The translations under genes were made by a program, and so were the position numbers. From a virus, in IMG/VR virus record IMGVR_UViG_3300042388_000128, positions 1 to 28,331 of that record: DNA of 28,331 nt. The stretch is one strand, 5' to 3'. The notes under the pieces are model-generated. The model had not been told where the DNA came from. It did no database searches and saw nothing but the letters and a program-made list of their open reading frames with translations. Position 1 is the first letter of the stretch, and each line of letters opens with the position of its first letter. Of this stretch, positions 20,659-28,188 are shown piece by piece.

Positions 20659-22560
20659 TCAGGTGGTGATGTCCTTGATGGCAGCGAAGCTCTCGGCGTG
20701 ACGGACTGCCACGTCGTAGGTCACGATGCCGCGAACGCTGGCTAATGCTTTGCTGAAGTCGTCGGCGTCTTCTCCCACGGTGATCTCAAGACCGTTACCC
20801 CAGAAGCCAACCATGGCCTGGCTGAAGTCACCCATCAGCACAGCAGAGCAAACGCCGCTGCTGGAACCCTTGGTCAGGGTCGAAGGCACTTGGTTGGTAA
20901 CGGCAACGGGGTAGCCGTTGATCTCAGAACCAGCCGGGCCGCGGCCGAGGGTGTTGCCCACAGCGTTGACCAGGAAGGGGCCGTCGCCAGTGGTGGAACC
21001 ACCAGCACGCAGCTTCTTCAGGGCGCCCATCACCTTGGCGTTGGTGACATAAGCCACGGAGTCGCGGTTCACCGCGCCGTTATCAATCATCACCTCGGTC
21101 TCAAGGTCGACCAGCTTCTCAAGGGTGATGGCGCCACCGTTGGTACCCATGGCCACCGAGCCGATGCCGGAGGTGCCGAGGATGCCGGTGGGCTGACCGT
21201 TGGAGCCAGAGCCGTTGAGGATGCCGAGGTCGAGAGCCAGGTTGAGGCCATCGGTGAGGTCGCGGCGGACCAGCTCCTCAATGCCAGGGGTGCCCTGCAG
21301 AAGCATTTGGCGGCTGTACTTGGACAGAGCGGCCAGGTTCTTGGGGCTGAGCGACACCTGATCGAAGGTGGACTCCGACTGGGTGATGGCGGTGGTCTCA
21401 GTGCTCAGGTAGTAGGTCGAGGCCACACCAGAGCGGCGGGGAATGTCGATGTTGCCAACCAGGCCAGGCATGGTGCGCACGCCCAGGGCCAGCATCACCG
21501 AGTTGTTCCGCAGATACTCGATGAACTCATCAGCCAGCAGGTCGGTGGCAACAATGTCGCCGCCGGTGGAAGCGCTGGAGGTGACGTAGGTGCTACGGGT
21601 CAGAGCGTTGAAAGGAACGAAGAAGCTCTTCTCAGCGCGGGCGCTCATGCCGGAAGTGCGCTGCACCTCTTGGCTCAGTTCGCGCACCAGACCGGCTTCA
21701 CGGGAAGACCAGTCGCCAGACAGAGCGGCGCGAATACCAGCGGTGATGCTGTACTTGGCACGCTCAGCAGGAGCCATGTCCACCGGAGCAACAGCCTCAG
21801 CGGGCTTAATCTCCAGCTTGTCAAGGACAGCTGCGCGAGCTTCGTCAAGACTGCGGCCACCGTCAATCAGTTGACGGCCCAGATCAGCCATGCCGTGCTT
21901 TTCAGTCAGGGCAGTGATGCCAGCAATGCGTGCACGCTCAGCCTTGGCAGCTTCAGCAGCCGCTTCAGCCCGCACCGCCGCAAAGTCGGTGGAGTTTTCC
22001 ATCGGAACCTCAGGTTCTGTTTCGAGGGTTGGTGATGCGGCAGGGGCCGCAGGTTGAGCGTCGAGAGCACGCCCGACGCCGACCGTGGGGTCTAAAGGAA
22101 TGCTAACTGCACTGAGTTCGTAAGGCGTCCAAGAAGTGGCAACAAAATCACCACCACCGCGTTCTTCTAGCTTGTTGATTTGATAGCCAAAAGAGACATT
22201 ACGCAGGATGCCATCCTTGACATCAGCCATGACCTCTTGGGCAAAAGCGTTGCGGCTAAAGCGGACCTTGGCGTAACCCCGCTTCTTTTGTGAATCAATC
22301 CAAGCCCGCTCCACTACGCCAATGACCTTGTTGGGGTCATGGTTGAAAAGCAGCGGAGCACCGTCATTGAGGCGGCTTAGATCTGCCGCACTCCGGTCAT
22401 GGCTCAGGATTTCGTTGCCGAAGTAACGAGCGGCTGGATACTCAGAGCTGAAGGGGAACTCAATCGAGAGTTCGTCCTCGCTGACAGTAAGGTCAACTGC
22501 CTCAGCACGAGTCAGCCGCTGACCGTCATAATCACGCGATTGGTCCATCGCTTGACTCAC
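20659..22560 (-). CDS. Prohead protease, scaffold-like linker and major capsid protein in one frame
   Basis: The 633-aa protein is a fusion. Residues 20-165 are an HK97-type prohead protease (S78 type): LLFNHDPNKVIGVVERAW holds H74, LRNVSFGYQIN holds S123 and TPYELSAVSIPLDP holds E148, so the triad looks complete. Residues 166-200 are an Ala/Pro linker (DAQPAAPAASPTLETEPEVP). About 190-285 is a helical, charged, Ala-rich scaffold or delta-like domain (AVRAEAAAEAAKAERARIAG). From about 300 the HK97-fold capsid follows (STGGDIVATDLLADEFIEYL, NSVMLALGVRTMPG, LALDLGILNGSGSNGQPTGI, KALASVRGIVTYDVAVRHAE). The start given is GTG at 22560; an ATG four codons later (22548) is possible. The start overlaps the portal gene by 29 bases. 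Fusions of protease and capsid are known but not the rule. Confidence 0.9.
   Translation of the reverse strand: MSQAMDQSRDYDGQRLTRAEAVDLTVSEDELSIEFPFSSEYPAARYFGNEILSHDRSAADLSRLNDGAPLLFNHDPNKVIGVVERAWIDSQKKRGYAKVRFSRNAFAQEVMADVKDGILRNVSFGYQINKLEERGGGDFVATSWTPYELSAVSIPLDPTVGVGRALDAQPAAPAASPTLETEPEVPMENSTDFAAVRAEAAAEAAKAERARIAGITALTEKHGMADLGRQLIDGGRSLDEARAAVLDKLEIKPAEAVAPVDMAPAERAKYSITAGIRAALSGDWSSREAGLVRELSQEVQRTSGMSARAEKSFFVPFNALTRSTYVTSSASTGGDIVATDLLADEFIEYLRNNSVMLALGVRTMPGLVGNIDIPRRSGVASTYYLSTETTAITQSESTFDQVSLSPKNLAALSKYSRQMLLQGTPGIEELVRRDLTDGLNLALDLGILNGSGSNGQPTGILGTSGIGSVAMGTNGGAITLEKLVDLETEVMIDNGAVNRDSVAYVTNAKVMGALKKLRAGGSTTGDGPFLVNAVGNTLGRGPAGSEINGYPVAVTNQVPSTLTKGSSSGVCSAVLMGDFSQAMVGFWGNGLEITVGEDADDFSKALASVRGIVTYDVAVRHAESFAAIKDITT
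22000..22011 (-). promoter_or_regulatory. Likely internal translation start inside the protease-capsid gene
   Basis: At codon 187 an in-frame ATG (22002..22000) is preceded by GAGG (22011..22008) with a five-base spacer. The site lies exactly after the protease domain and its Ala/Pro linker, and before the helical scaffold-like part. Starting here would give a 447-aa scaffold-plus-capsid protein without protease. This mirrors lambda, where Nu3 starts inside C. The site is seen; use is inferred. Confidence 0.5.
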
Positions 22561-24100
22561 TTTCAGTGGTGTCCTCTAGATTATCTGCGCTTTCTTCTAT
22601 TGCCTCTTGAGGTTCCATCGCAGGATCCTCCATTGCTTCGTGTTCGTTTTCTGGATTGGTATCGAAGTAAAGGTCTAGCTCTTCAGCGCGATCCACCTCA
22701 GCTTTACGGGCAAGGAGCAACTCTTCAAGGTCACCACCCTGCTCAGCCACCACATCAGCTTGAGTCTTGAAGCCACAGCGAACAGCTTCTTTGTAAGCCT
22801 CTACTTCTTTGGCAGGGTCAATCCAACCCCAGCCCCGCGGCATGAAGCGCACAGCGCGATAGCGGTCTGGATCAGTTTCGTAAGCCGGCAGCCGCAATGC
22901 ACCGCTGAGCACTGCCATCTCAAGCCATGCTTCAAAGACAGGGCGATGCAAGTTCTCGATCATGTACTGCTGCAGCGCCCGCCAGTTGTCGCGGTCCTCT
23001 AAAAGGCTGAGGCGGCTGCTGGAGTAGTTGGACTGGCTGAAGTCACGGCTGATCGTTTCGTAGCTGCAGCCCACACCGGCAGCCATGGCACGGAGCATCA
23101 CGCGCAGGAAGGGCTCCAGCTGACCATCGGGTGCATCCAGCTGTGGGACCGTGACGTTTTCGCCGGGGGCCAGGTACTTAAAAACGCCGGGCTCAAAGTT
23201 GCTGACCCGTTCGTGGTCGTAGAGATCGTCGCCTACCAGCTCACCTTCGTTGTTGGTGATGAAGCCCATCAGCGCCGAGCTAGCCCTAGCCCGCACCACC
23301 TCAGCTTGTTCATAGCCAGCCACCTGATGCAGACGCTGAATAGCAGTAGCCAGCCAAGGCACCCCACGGTTTTGACCAGGGCGCTCCTGCAGGTACAGGT
23401 GGATGATCTGATCAGCAGGGATGATCCGGTGACGGCCTGCCGTGGACTGGCCAAAGGTGGAATCACCAGGGTGCTTGGTCAGGAAGGCGTAGCGAACAGG
23501 GCGGCCCCAGCTGTTCAGCTCAATGCCCATCCGCCATTCGTTGCCCTCTACGTTGCTGGGTCCCACGTAGGCGTCATCAAGCAAGTCGCTTTCGATCACC
23601 TCCAAAGCAAAGGGCACCTCACTTCCGCCAAAGGGTTGACGCACCAAGCGCACAAACACCTCACCGGATTCGGCCATGGCTCCCACTAGAAGCCGTTCCA
23701 TATCAGGAAAGCTCAGGCGGCCAGCGGTGTGGCAGTAGTCCTTGCAGCCCCACTTAAGCCATGCCTTTTCAATGGCATCGTTAACGGTCTGATCAAGGCG
23801 GCCAGAGCCGCGCTGCATCTTGACTTGCGCCTGCAGACGGATGCCGGTTCCAATGACGTTTGCCTTAATGGCGCGGATGGCTTGCTTGGCGTAGTCGTTA
23901 TCGCGGACCAACTGTCGACTGCGATTCCTGAGCCGGGCCAAGCTGCCTTTGATCTCGGCATCAGCGGAGGTGCCAGCCGTTACCCAGTCACTGGTCAGGC
24001 GTGAGACCTTGGCGCCTTCGTACATGCGACGACGCGGGGGTGCGACAGGTGCGTTGCGGTTAGAGCGAAACAGCTCGCGGATAGCAGAACGAATGCCCAT
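22532..24100 (-). CDS. Portal protein (lambda gpB type)
   Basis: The 522-aa protein belongs to the lambda-type portal family, the twelve-fold ring at the head vertex that DNA passes through. Recognisable segments are RLTSDWVTAGTSADAEIKGS, LARLRNRSRQLVRDNDYAKQ, AIRAIKANVIGTGIRLQAQV, FALEVIESDLLDD, GRPVRYAFLTKHPGD, PADQIIHLYLQERPGQNRGV and GVGCSYETISRDFSQSNYSS. The last 60 residues are acidic (EHEAMEDPAMEPQEAIEESA) and probably disordered; the family often has a variable tail there. Length is as expected. It starts with ATG two bases after the stop of the gpW-like gene, and its end overlaps the capsid gene. Confidence 0.95.
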   Translation of the reverse strand: MGIRSAIRELFRSNRNAPVAPPRRRMYEGAKVSRLTSDWVTAGTSADAEIKGSLARLRNRSRQLVRDNDYAKQAIRAIKANVIGTGIRLQAQVKMQRGSGRLDQTVNDAIEKAWLKWGCKDYCHTAGRLSFPDMERLLVGAMAESGEVFVRLVRQPFGGSEVPFALEVIESDLLDDAYVGPSNVEGNEWRMGIELNSWGRPVRYAFLTKHPGDSTFGQSTAGRHRIIPADQIIHLYLQERPGQNRGVPWLATAIQRLHQVAGYEQAEVVRARASSALMGFITNNEGELVGDDLYDHERVSNFEPGVFKYLAPGENVTVPQLDAPDGQLEPFLRVMLRAMAAGVGCSYETISRDFSQSNYSSSRLSLLEDRDNWRALQQYMIENLHRPVFEAWLEMAVLSGALRLPAYETDPDRYRAVRFMPRGWGWIDPAKEVEAYKEAVRCGFKTQADVVAEQGGDLEELLLARKAEVDRAEELDLYFDTNPENEHEAMEDPAMEPQEAIEESADNLEDTTESESSDGPIA

Positions 24101-24102
24101 GG

Positions 24103-24669
24103 TCAGAAACGCACGTAAAGGGAACGGGGGTCGCCCAGCCCGTTTTTGATCAGATCAGCAGCTTGCTCACGTTTGACGATGGCCTTCAGCTGGCTTTCAC
24201 GTTGAATCAGCAGGTTGAGGTCTTGCTTCTTAAAGCTCCGCCCGCCAATGGTGTATTCCTTAGCGCCTGAAGCAACCAGCGCACGAATAGCAGCGGTAAC
24301 AGCTTCAAGGTCCTTTTCAGCTTGACTGCGACCATCAAACGCGCCAGGGGTGCCGGCATAGTTCAATGCAGCTTCAACCGTTAGCTGGCCAGTGCCAAGG
24401 GTGTGCTTGGTGGTGTTTGCAGTTGCAACGGCCTGCCAGTACCAAACGCCTGCGTTGAAGTCAGCGCTAACCGCCGATGAAATCGTTGCCTCCCACCCAT
24501 CGCCATAGGGCGTGGCTACCACCGTCGCGCCCTCCGTTGCAATGTTGGTGCGCAGGTAATAGGTGAGCGTATAAGTGCCTGAGGTGATTGGGTTGCCGAG
24601 GAGATCGGCCGCGGCCTTGTCTCTCCAAGTGACCGTATCCCCGGCGCGAATAGTGGCAGGAATGTTCAT
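24103..24669 (-). CDS. Head-tail joining protein: Ig-like N-terminal domain plus gpW-like domain
   Basis: The 188-aa protein lies where lambda has the 68-aa gpW. Residues 1-105 are a beta-rich domain (IRAGDTVTWRDKAAADLLGN, TSGTYTLTYYLR, ATPYGDGWEATISSAVSA, WYWQAVATANTTKHTLGTGQ), similar in pattern to Ig-like or BppU N-terminal domains. Residues 115-175 resemble gpW: AIRALVASGAKEYTIGGRSF then KKQDLNLLIQRESQLKAIVK, matching the helix-hairpin-helix layout of gpW (ARAALHDLMTG..., VSDLKKYIAELE). GpW fills the portal exit after packaging and gives the FII docking site. The extra domain may be exposed at the neck. The gpW-like part is a moderately sure call; the beta domain is named by pattern only. 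Confidence 0.75.
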   Translation of the reverse strand: MNIPATIRAGDTVTWRDKAAADLLGNPITSGTYTLTYYLRTNIATEGATVVATPYGDGWEATISSAVSADFNAGVWYWQAVATANTTKHTLGTGQLTVEAALNYAGTPGAFDGRSQAEKDLEAVTAAIRALVASGAKEYTIGGRSFKKQDLNLLIQRESQLKAIVKREQAADLIKNGLGDPRSLYVRF

Positions 24670-24675
24670 CTGGCC

Positions 24676-26526
24676 TTACCAGTTGCTGATGAATGAACTG
24701 GCCTGAGGAGAGGCCGCCTTTCGTGATTTTAGTTCTGGTTTAGTGCCTGACAGCCTTGCCTCCAGCTGGTCCCAAACCGTCTTGCGGTCATAGCGCCTCA
24801 GCATCAGTTGCAATGCGGCATAGGCATAAACACAGCCGTCCAGCTTTTCTGAGCGGTCGCTTGATTTCTTGACCCATTCTTTGACCTGAAAACCCCTGAC
24901 CGTTTTGACCTGCTGCTTTTCTGCCGTGAGTTGATTGAAGAAGTCCTCATCAGCAGCTAGGCCGAAGTGGAAATAACCAGGGCCCGGTTGGTTATGACGC
25001 AACCTTCCGTAGATGGTGGTCTTTGCTGTATCGGTACCGATCTGATAAACCATCCCCGAATTTTTGATTGTCTTGCCGCGGTAGCTGATATCGACTTTCG
25101 CGCCACGGTTGATGATCGCTTGGTCGCGTCTGCTGCTGCCCTTTACCGCAATGACCCCTTGCGCCTTCCGTTCCCTGGCATAAAGGTAAACCTGATGGGT
25201 GTAGTGACCGCCAGAGTCAACCGCCATCTGCGCAATCTTCAACGTCTTGCCATTGGCACAGCTCCACTCAGTCGCCAATACATGGTCCAACTGCTCCCAC
25301 ACCTCAGGCAGTGCCGGGTCACCACGTAGCTCTTGGCTCCAAATCAACCAAGCCTCTTCGCCGCGGCCATAACCCCACACGTTCACATCCAGCCACGTGT
25401 CCTGCGTGTCGACTCCAGCCACCAGACACAACACACCCTCAGGACAGACACCAGGCTCATAGTCCTCGCGACGTTTCATCAGTCCTTCAGCGCTCAGCTT
25501 GCTGGCGTAATCCAGCTCAAACGTCTCACCCAACGTGACATTGACAAAGGTGCGCAGCTGGTCAGGGTCGCCCTTCACCTCAAGGAACTCACGCACCAAC
25601 TGCTCCCATGTGGCATTAGGGCTGTAGCTGTATCCAGCCCATAGGTGGAAGCTGACCAGGCCAGGCCGTTGCGCCACTGCCGTAGGTCGCCATTCACCAC
25701 GGTCCACCATCCAACGCTTCTGCGTGTGCGGGATGCGGGTCTTGCAGTTTTCGCATTCATACGCTGCCGTATCCGGCCGGTCCTTCTCCCACTTCATCTG
25801 CTGCCAACGCAGGTACTGCCAGTGGTCGCACTCAGGGCAGGGGACATAGAACCGCCGCTGGTCGCCCTGCAGAAACCATCGCTCAACGCGGCTGAAGTCT
25901 TTGGTCGTAGGCGTGCTGGCAATGCCGATCTTCCGGTTCCAGTAATACTCCGAGCGTTTGATGCCCAGCTTGATTTGGTCACCCTCGGAAGTCGTTGCCG
26001 GGTAGCCATCCACCTCATCGAACAGCACCACCCGCCGGCTGACACGCCTGAAGCCCCGTGCGCTGTTGGCCCCAACCATGCTCAGCGTCCCACCAGGGAA
26101 CTGCTTCATCAGGATCGTGTTGCTTCCATCCTTCGCCTTCGGCTCACTAACCAGCTCCCGCAGCACCGGCGTGTCGCGGATCATTGGCGCGATCTCATCC
26201 TTTGAATACCCCTCCGCGTCTTCCACCGTGGGTTGACACACCATCAACGGGCACGGGTCCTGGTGCATGTGGTACGCGCACAGGTGGTTAAAGATCTTGG
26301 TGGCCCCAACCCTTGCGCTCTTCATCCACACCACCATCTCCACAGTGGGATCCGTAAAGGCGTCCATGATTCCTTTCTGGTAAGCCAGCGTCCGCCAGCG
26401 CCCCGCCTCCGCTGAACTCTCAGCAGACAGGTAGGCATAGCGATCCGCCCACTCACTCAACGTCAACCGCGGTGGTGGCTTCCACAAGCTCAGTGCCTTG
26501 GTCTCTAGCTGCTGATCACTCGGCAT
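24676..26526 (-). CDS. terL: Terminase large subunit (lambda gpA / GPA family)
   Basis: This 616-aa protein is the packaging motor and cos-type nuclease. The ATPase part has the deviant Walker A segment KSARVGATK (69-77), Walker B VVLFDE (166-171) and the following EVDGYPATTSEGDQ. Two CxxC pairs (C230-C233 and C258-C261) form a zinc-ribbon-like insert, a known trait of the GPA family. The nuclease part shows acidic residues in AGVDTQDTWLDVNVWG (D373) and AVDSGGHYT (D437). The family pattern FHLWAGYSYSPNATWEQLV is also present. The start overlaps the small terminase gene by 11 bases. Since gpA-type enzymes usually act at cos sites, this phage probably has cohesive ends, but that is inferred. 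Confidence 0.96.
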   Translation of the reverse strand: MPSDQQLETKALSLWKPPPRLTLSEWADRYAYLSAESSAEAGRWRTLAYQKGIMDAFTDPTVEMVVWMKSARVGATKIFNHLCAYHMHQDPCPLMVCQPTVEDAEGYSKDEIAPMIRDTPVLRELVSEPKAKDGSNTILMKQFPGGTLSMVGANSARGFRRVSRRVVLFDEVDGYPATTSEGDQIKLGIKRSEYYWNRKIGIASTPTTKDFSRVERWFLQGDQRRFYVPCPECDHWQYLRWQQMKWEKDRPDTAAYECENCKTRIPHTQKRWMVDRGEWRPTAVAQRPGLVSFHLWAGYSYSPNATWEQLVREFLEVKGDPDQLRTFVNVTLGETFELDYASKLSAEGLMKRREDYEPGVCPEGVLCLVAGVDTQDTWLDVNVWGYGRGEEAWLIWSQELRGDPALPEVWEQLDHVLATEWSCANGKTLKIAQMAVDSGGHYTHQVYLYARERKAQGVIAVKGSSRRDQAIINRGAKVDISYRGKTIKNSGMVYQIGTDTAKTTIYGRLRHNQPGPGYFHFGLAADEDFFNQLTAEKQQVKTVRGFQVKEWVKKSSDRSEKLDGCVYAYAALQLMLRRYDRKTVWDQLEARLSGTKPELKSRKAASPQASSFISNW

Positions 26527-27091
26527 TGCCTTCTCCTGATAGCTCCATCAACGATTCACGAATCAGCTCATCAGCAATGGCCACCTCCTCCAGGCTCAAA
26601 TGCGGGATCCTCTGCCGTAACCGCGTCGGTACCGCCAGCAACTTGGTCTTCACCGTTGCCACCGTGTTGGCCCATACCCGCTCAACCTGATCCGCAGGCA
26701 GCAGCAGCTTCTCCTTTTGCTTGCGCTCTAGCTCCAGAAGGTTGGCCTTCTCGTACTCAGACCTTGCACGGCTTTCGTTGTAATCCGGCAGCTGAAACGA
26801 ACGCTCAATCAATGTGCGGTCTACACGCTGCTCAGCTTGCGTAGCCATCAGCTGCCGAGTCCTGCGCGCCTTAGCTGGACCTGGGTTGGCTGTAGCTGCC
26901 TGACGGCAATCAACGTTGGCCAGAAATTCAGCCACTAGTGCTTCGCTGTTCACCCTTATTGGTTTAAGTGAAAGGCAGCTAAGCGGAAGACGGCCGGCGT
27001 TACAGAGCTTTTCCAAGTTTTGTCGCGTGCAGGGTCGTCCGGTCTCTTGCCTGATTAGCGCAGAGGCCTTGGTGGAATTGAGGATTGCCAT
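26516..27091 (-). CDS. terS: Terminase small subunit (Nu1-like)
   Basis: I place the start at the ATG at 27091, giving 191 residues. A TTG at 27109 would add six (LANLVA). Neither has a clear ribosome-binding site. The N-terminus (MAILNSTKASALIRQETGRP, CTRQNLEKLCNAGRLPLSCL, SLKPIRVNSEALVAEFLANV) is a winged-helix DNA-binding domain of the Nu1 type, for recognising the packaging site. The C-terminus (SRARSEYEKANLLELERKQK, LLLPADQVERVWANTVATVK, TKLLAVPTRLRQRIP) is a helical region seen in Nu1 homologues that binds the large subunit. It overlaps the large terminase gene, as is usual. Family assignment is good. Confidence 0.85.
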   Translation of the reverse strand: MAILNSTKASALIRQETGRPCTRQNLEKLCNAGRLPLSCLSLKPIRVNSEALVAEFLANVDCRQAATANPGPAKARRTRQLMATQAEQRVDRTLIERSFQLPDYNESRARSEYEKANLLELERKQKEKLLLPADQVERVWANTVATVKTKLLAVPTRLRQRIPHLSLEEVAIADELIRESLMELSGEGNAE

Positions 27092-27132
27092 TGCAACCAA
27101 ATTAGCCAAGCAGTTGCAGTTGAGGTTGCAAG

Positions 27133-28188
27133 CTAGGCAAAAGCCAGTTGCACGGCTACAGGGGGGCGGGTAGCCCTGCGTATTGCTTGCAAGCGCACCT
27201 CGCTAAAAAACGGCTGGGTTCTATACCACGACTCCATCTCGTTGGCGCTTTTTTTGCTATTGCAAGCTGTGCAGGCAGGAACAATGTTGTCGATGTCGTG
27301 GGCTCCTCCTTTGCTTAATGGAACCACGTGCTCAATTTCCATGTCCCCGCCGCAACCGCAATAAGCACAATGATTACCAAAATGAGCAAATTTCAAAATG
27401 ATGGCGTTAGCAGGAATTGCTACCGGCGTTTGGCCTTTTGCCTGTGCCTTACGGCGCTTTGATTTTTCTCGGTGATAAATCCTGTAACGGCGATCCGTCA
27501 TGTGGCGCCATTTTGCATAGTTTCGACTTCTGCTTCTCTGATGCTCGGCATAAGCATCGGGACACTGCCGCCAATAATCACGCTGGGCCTCTATCACCAG
27601 GTCGGCTACCGACGGATAACGACCAGCTCGCTTAATAGCGTTACTTAGTACTAGCCACTCACGACGCTCTAAAACCGTTGCAAATTCTCCGCTCTTGTCT
27701 CTAGAGGGCCGGCCATGAATAGCGCGACGCCTTGCCGCTTTAAGTCTCTGCTTCTCTCTATTGCGTGCGGCCCATTGAGGATCTTTTAATTTTTGCTGAC
27801 GCCATAAACGCGCTTTGGCTCTTGCCTGCTCTTGTGCTTCAGACGATGCCCTTAATCTCTCCTGCCTTTTTGCATTTCTGCTAGGCATACAGATGCGTTC
27901 GCATTCTTGACAGCGACCATTAATCCTCAACGTAATCGGCTGGCCTTCCCATGCATGTTTTCGCTTGCATAGCCTTCCAAGTCTTTGGTTCGCCGGCCAT
28001 CCCATCTGTTCGTAATCAATAAAGCTCACCAACCAATCTCGTTGTTTGGCTCCATGGCAACCCATGCAATCCGGGGTTATTGCATGATTCCTTCTAAGAC
28101 TTAAATCGGTTCCAGGCCACCTATGTCCATGCTTGCAAAGCCTTCCCAAATGAAAGCGCTTGCTATCAAACGAATAAATTAGCTTCAT
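27133..28188 (-). CDS. HNH endonuclease with two N-terminal zinc-finger-like repeats
   Basis: The 351-aa protein has an HNH nuclease domain near its C-terminus (about 270-315): HCAYCGCGGDMEIEHVVPLS, then GGAHDIDNIVPACTACNSKK, with two CxxC pairs and the histidine in IEHVVP. The N-terminal 100 residues have two similar Cys/His motifs: C18/H22...C41/C44 (GRLCKHGHRWPG ... PDCMGCHG) and C74/H78...C93/C96 (GRLCKRKHAWEG ... GRCQECER). Between them and the HNH domain is a very basic helical part. The gene stands upstream of the terminase genes, as in many cos phages where an HNH protein aids terminase at cos. A homing endonuclease is the alternative. AAGG lies three bases before the ATG. The gene is richer in A and T than the terminase genes. 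Confidence 0.9.
   Translation of the reverse strand: MKLIYSFDSKRFHLGRLCKHGHRWPGTDLSLRRNHAITPDCMGCHGAKQRDWLVSFIDYEQMGWPANQRLGRLCKRKHAWEGQPITLRINGRCQECERICMPSRNAKRQERLRASSEAQEQARAKARLWRQQKLKDPQWAARNREKQRLKAARRRAIHGRPSRDKSGEFATVLERREWLVLSNAIKRAGRYPSVADLVIEAQRDYWRQCPDAYAEHQRSRSRNYAKWRHMTDRRYRIYHREKSKRRKAQAKGQTPVAIPANAIILKFAHFGNHCAYCGCGGDMEIEHVVPLSKGGAHDIDNIVPACTACNSKKSANEMESWYRTQPFFSEVRLQAIRRATRPPVAVQLAFA

Noticed and set aside
20890-22035. Long plus-strand frame of 381 codons
   Set aside because: It lies entirely opposite the protease-capsid gene, whose protein sequence is clearly conserved. Its composition (Gly, Ala, Val, His) is that of an antisense shadow in a GC-rich gene.
27092-27109. TTG start for small terminase at 27109
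   Set aside because: The ATG at 27091 is available and the six added residues match no family pattern. Neither start has a ribosome-binding site, so the choice is not certain.
27195-27220. Run of six T on the minus strand (in CCGTTTTTTAGC) as a terminator
   Set aside because: It lies inside the HNH gene, codes for the Pro-Phe-Phe-Ser part of a continuous frame, and no GC-rich stem stands before it.
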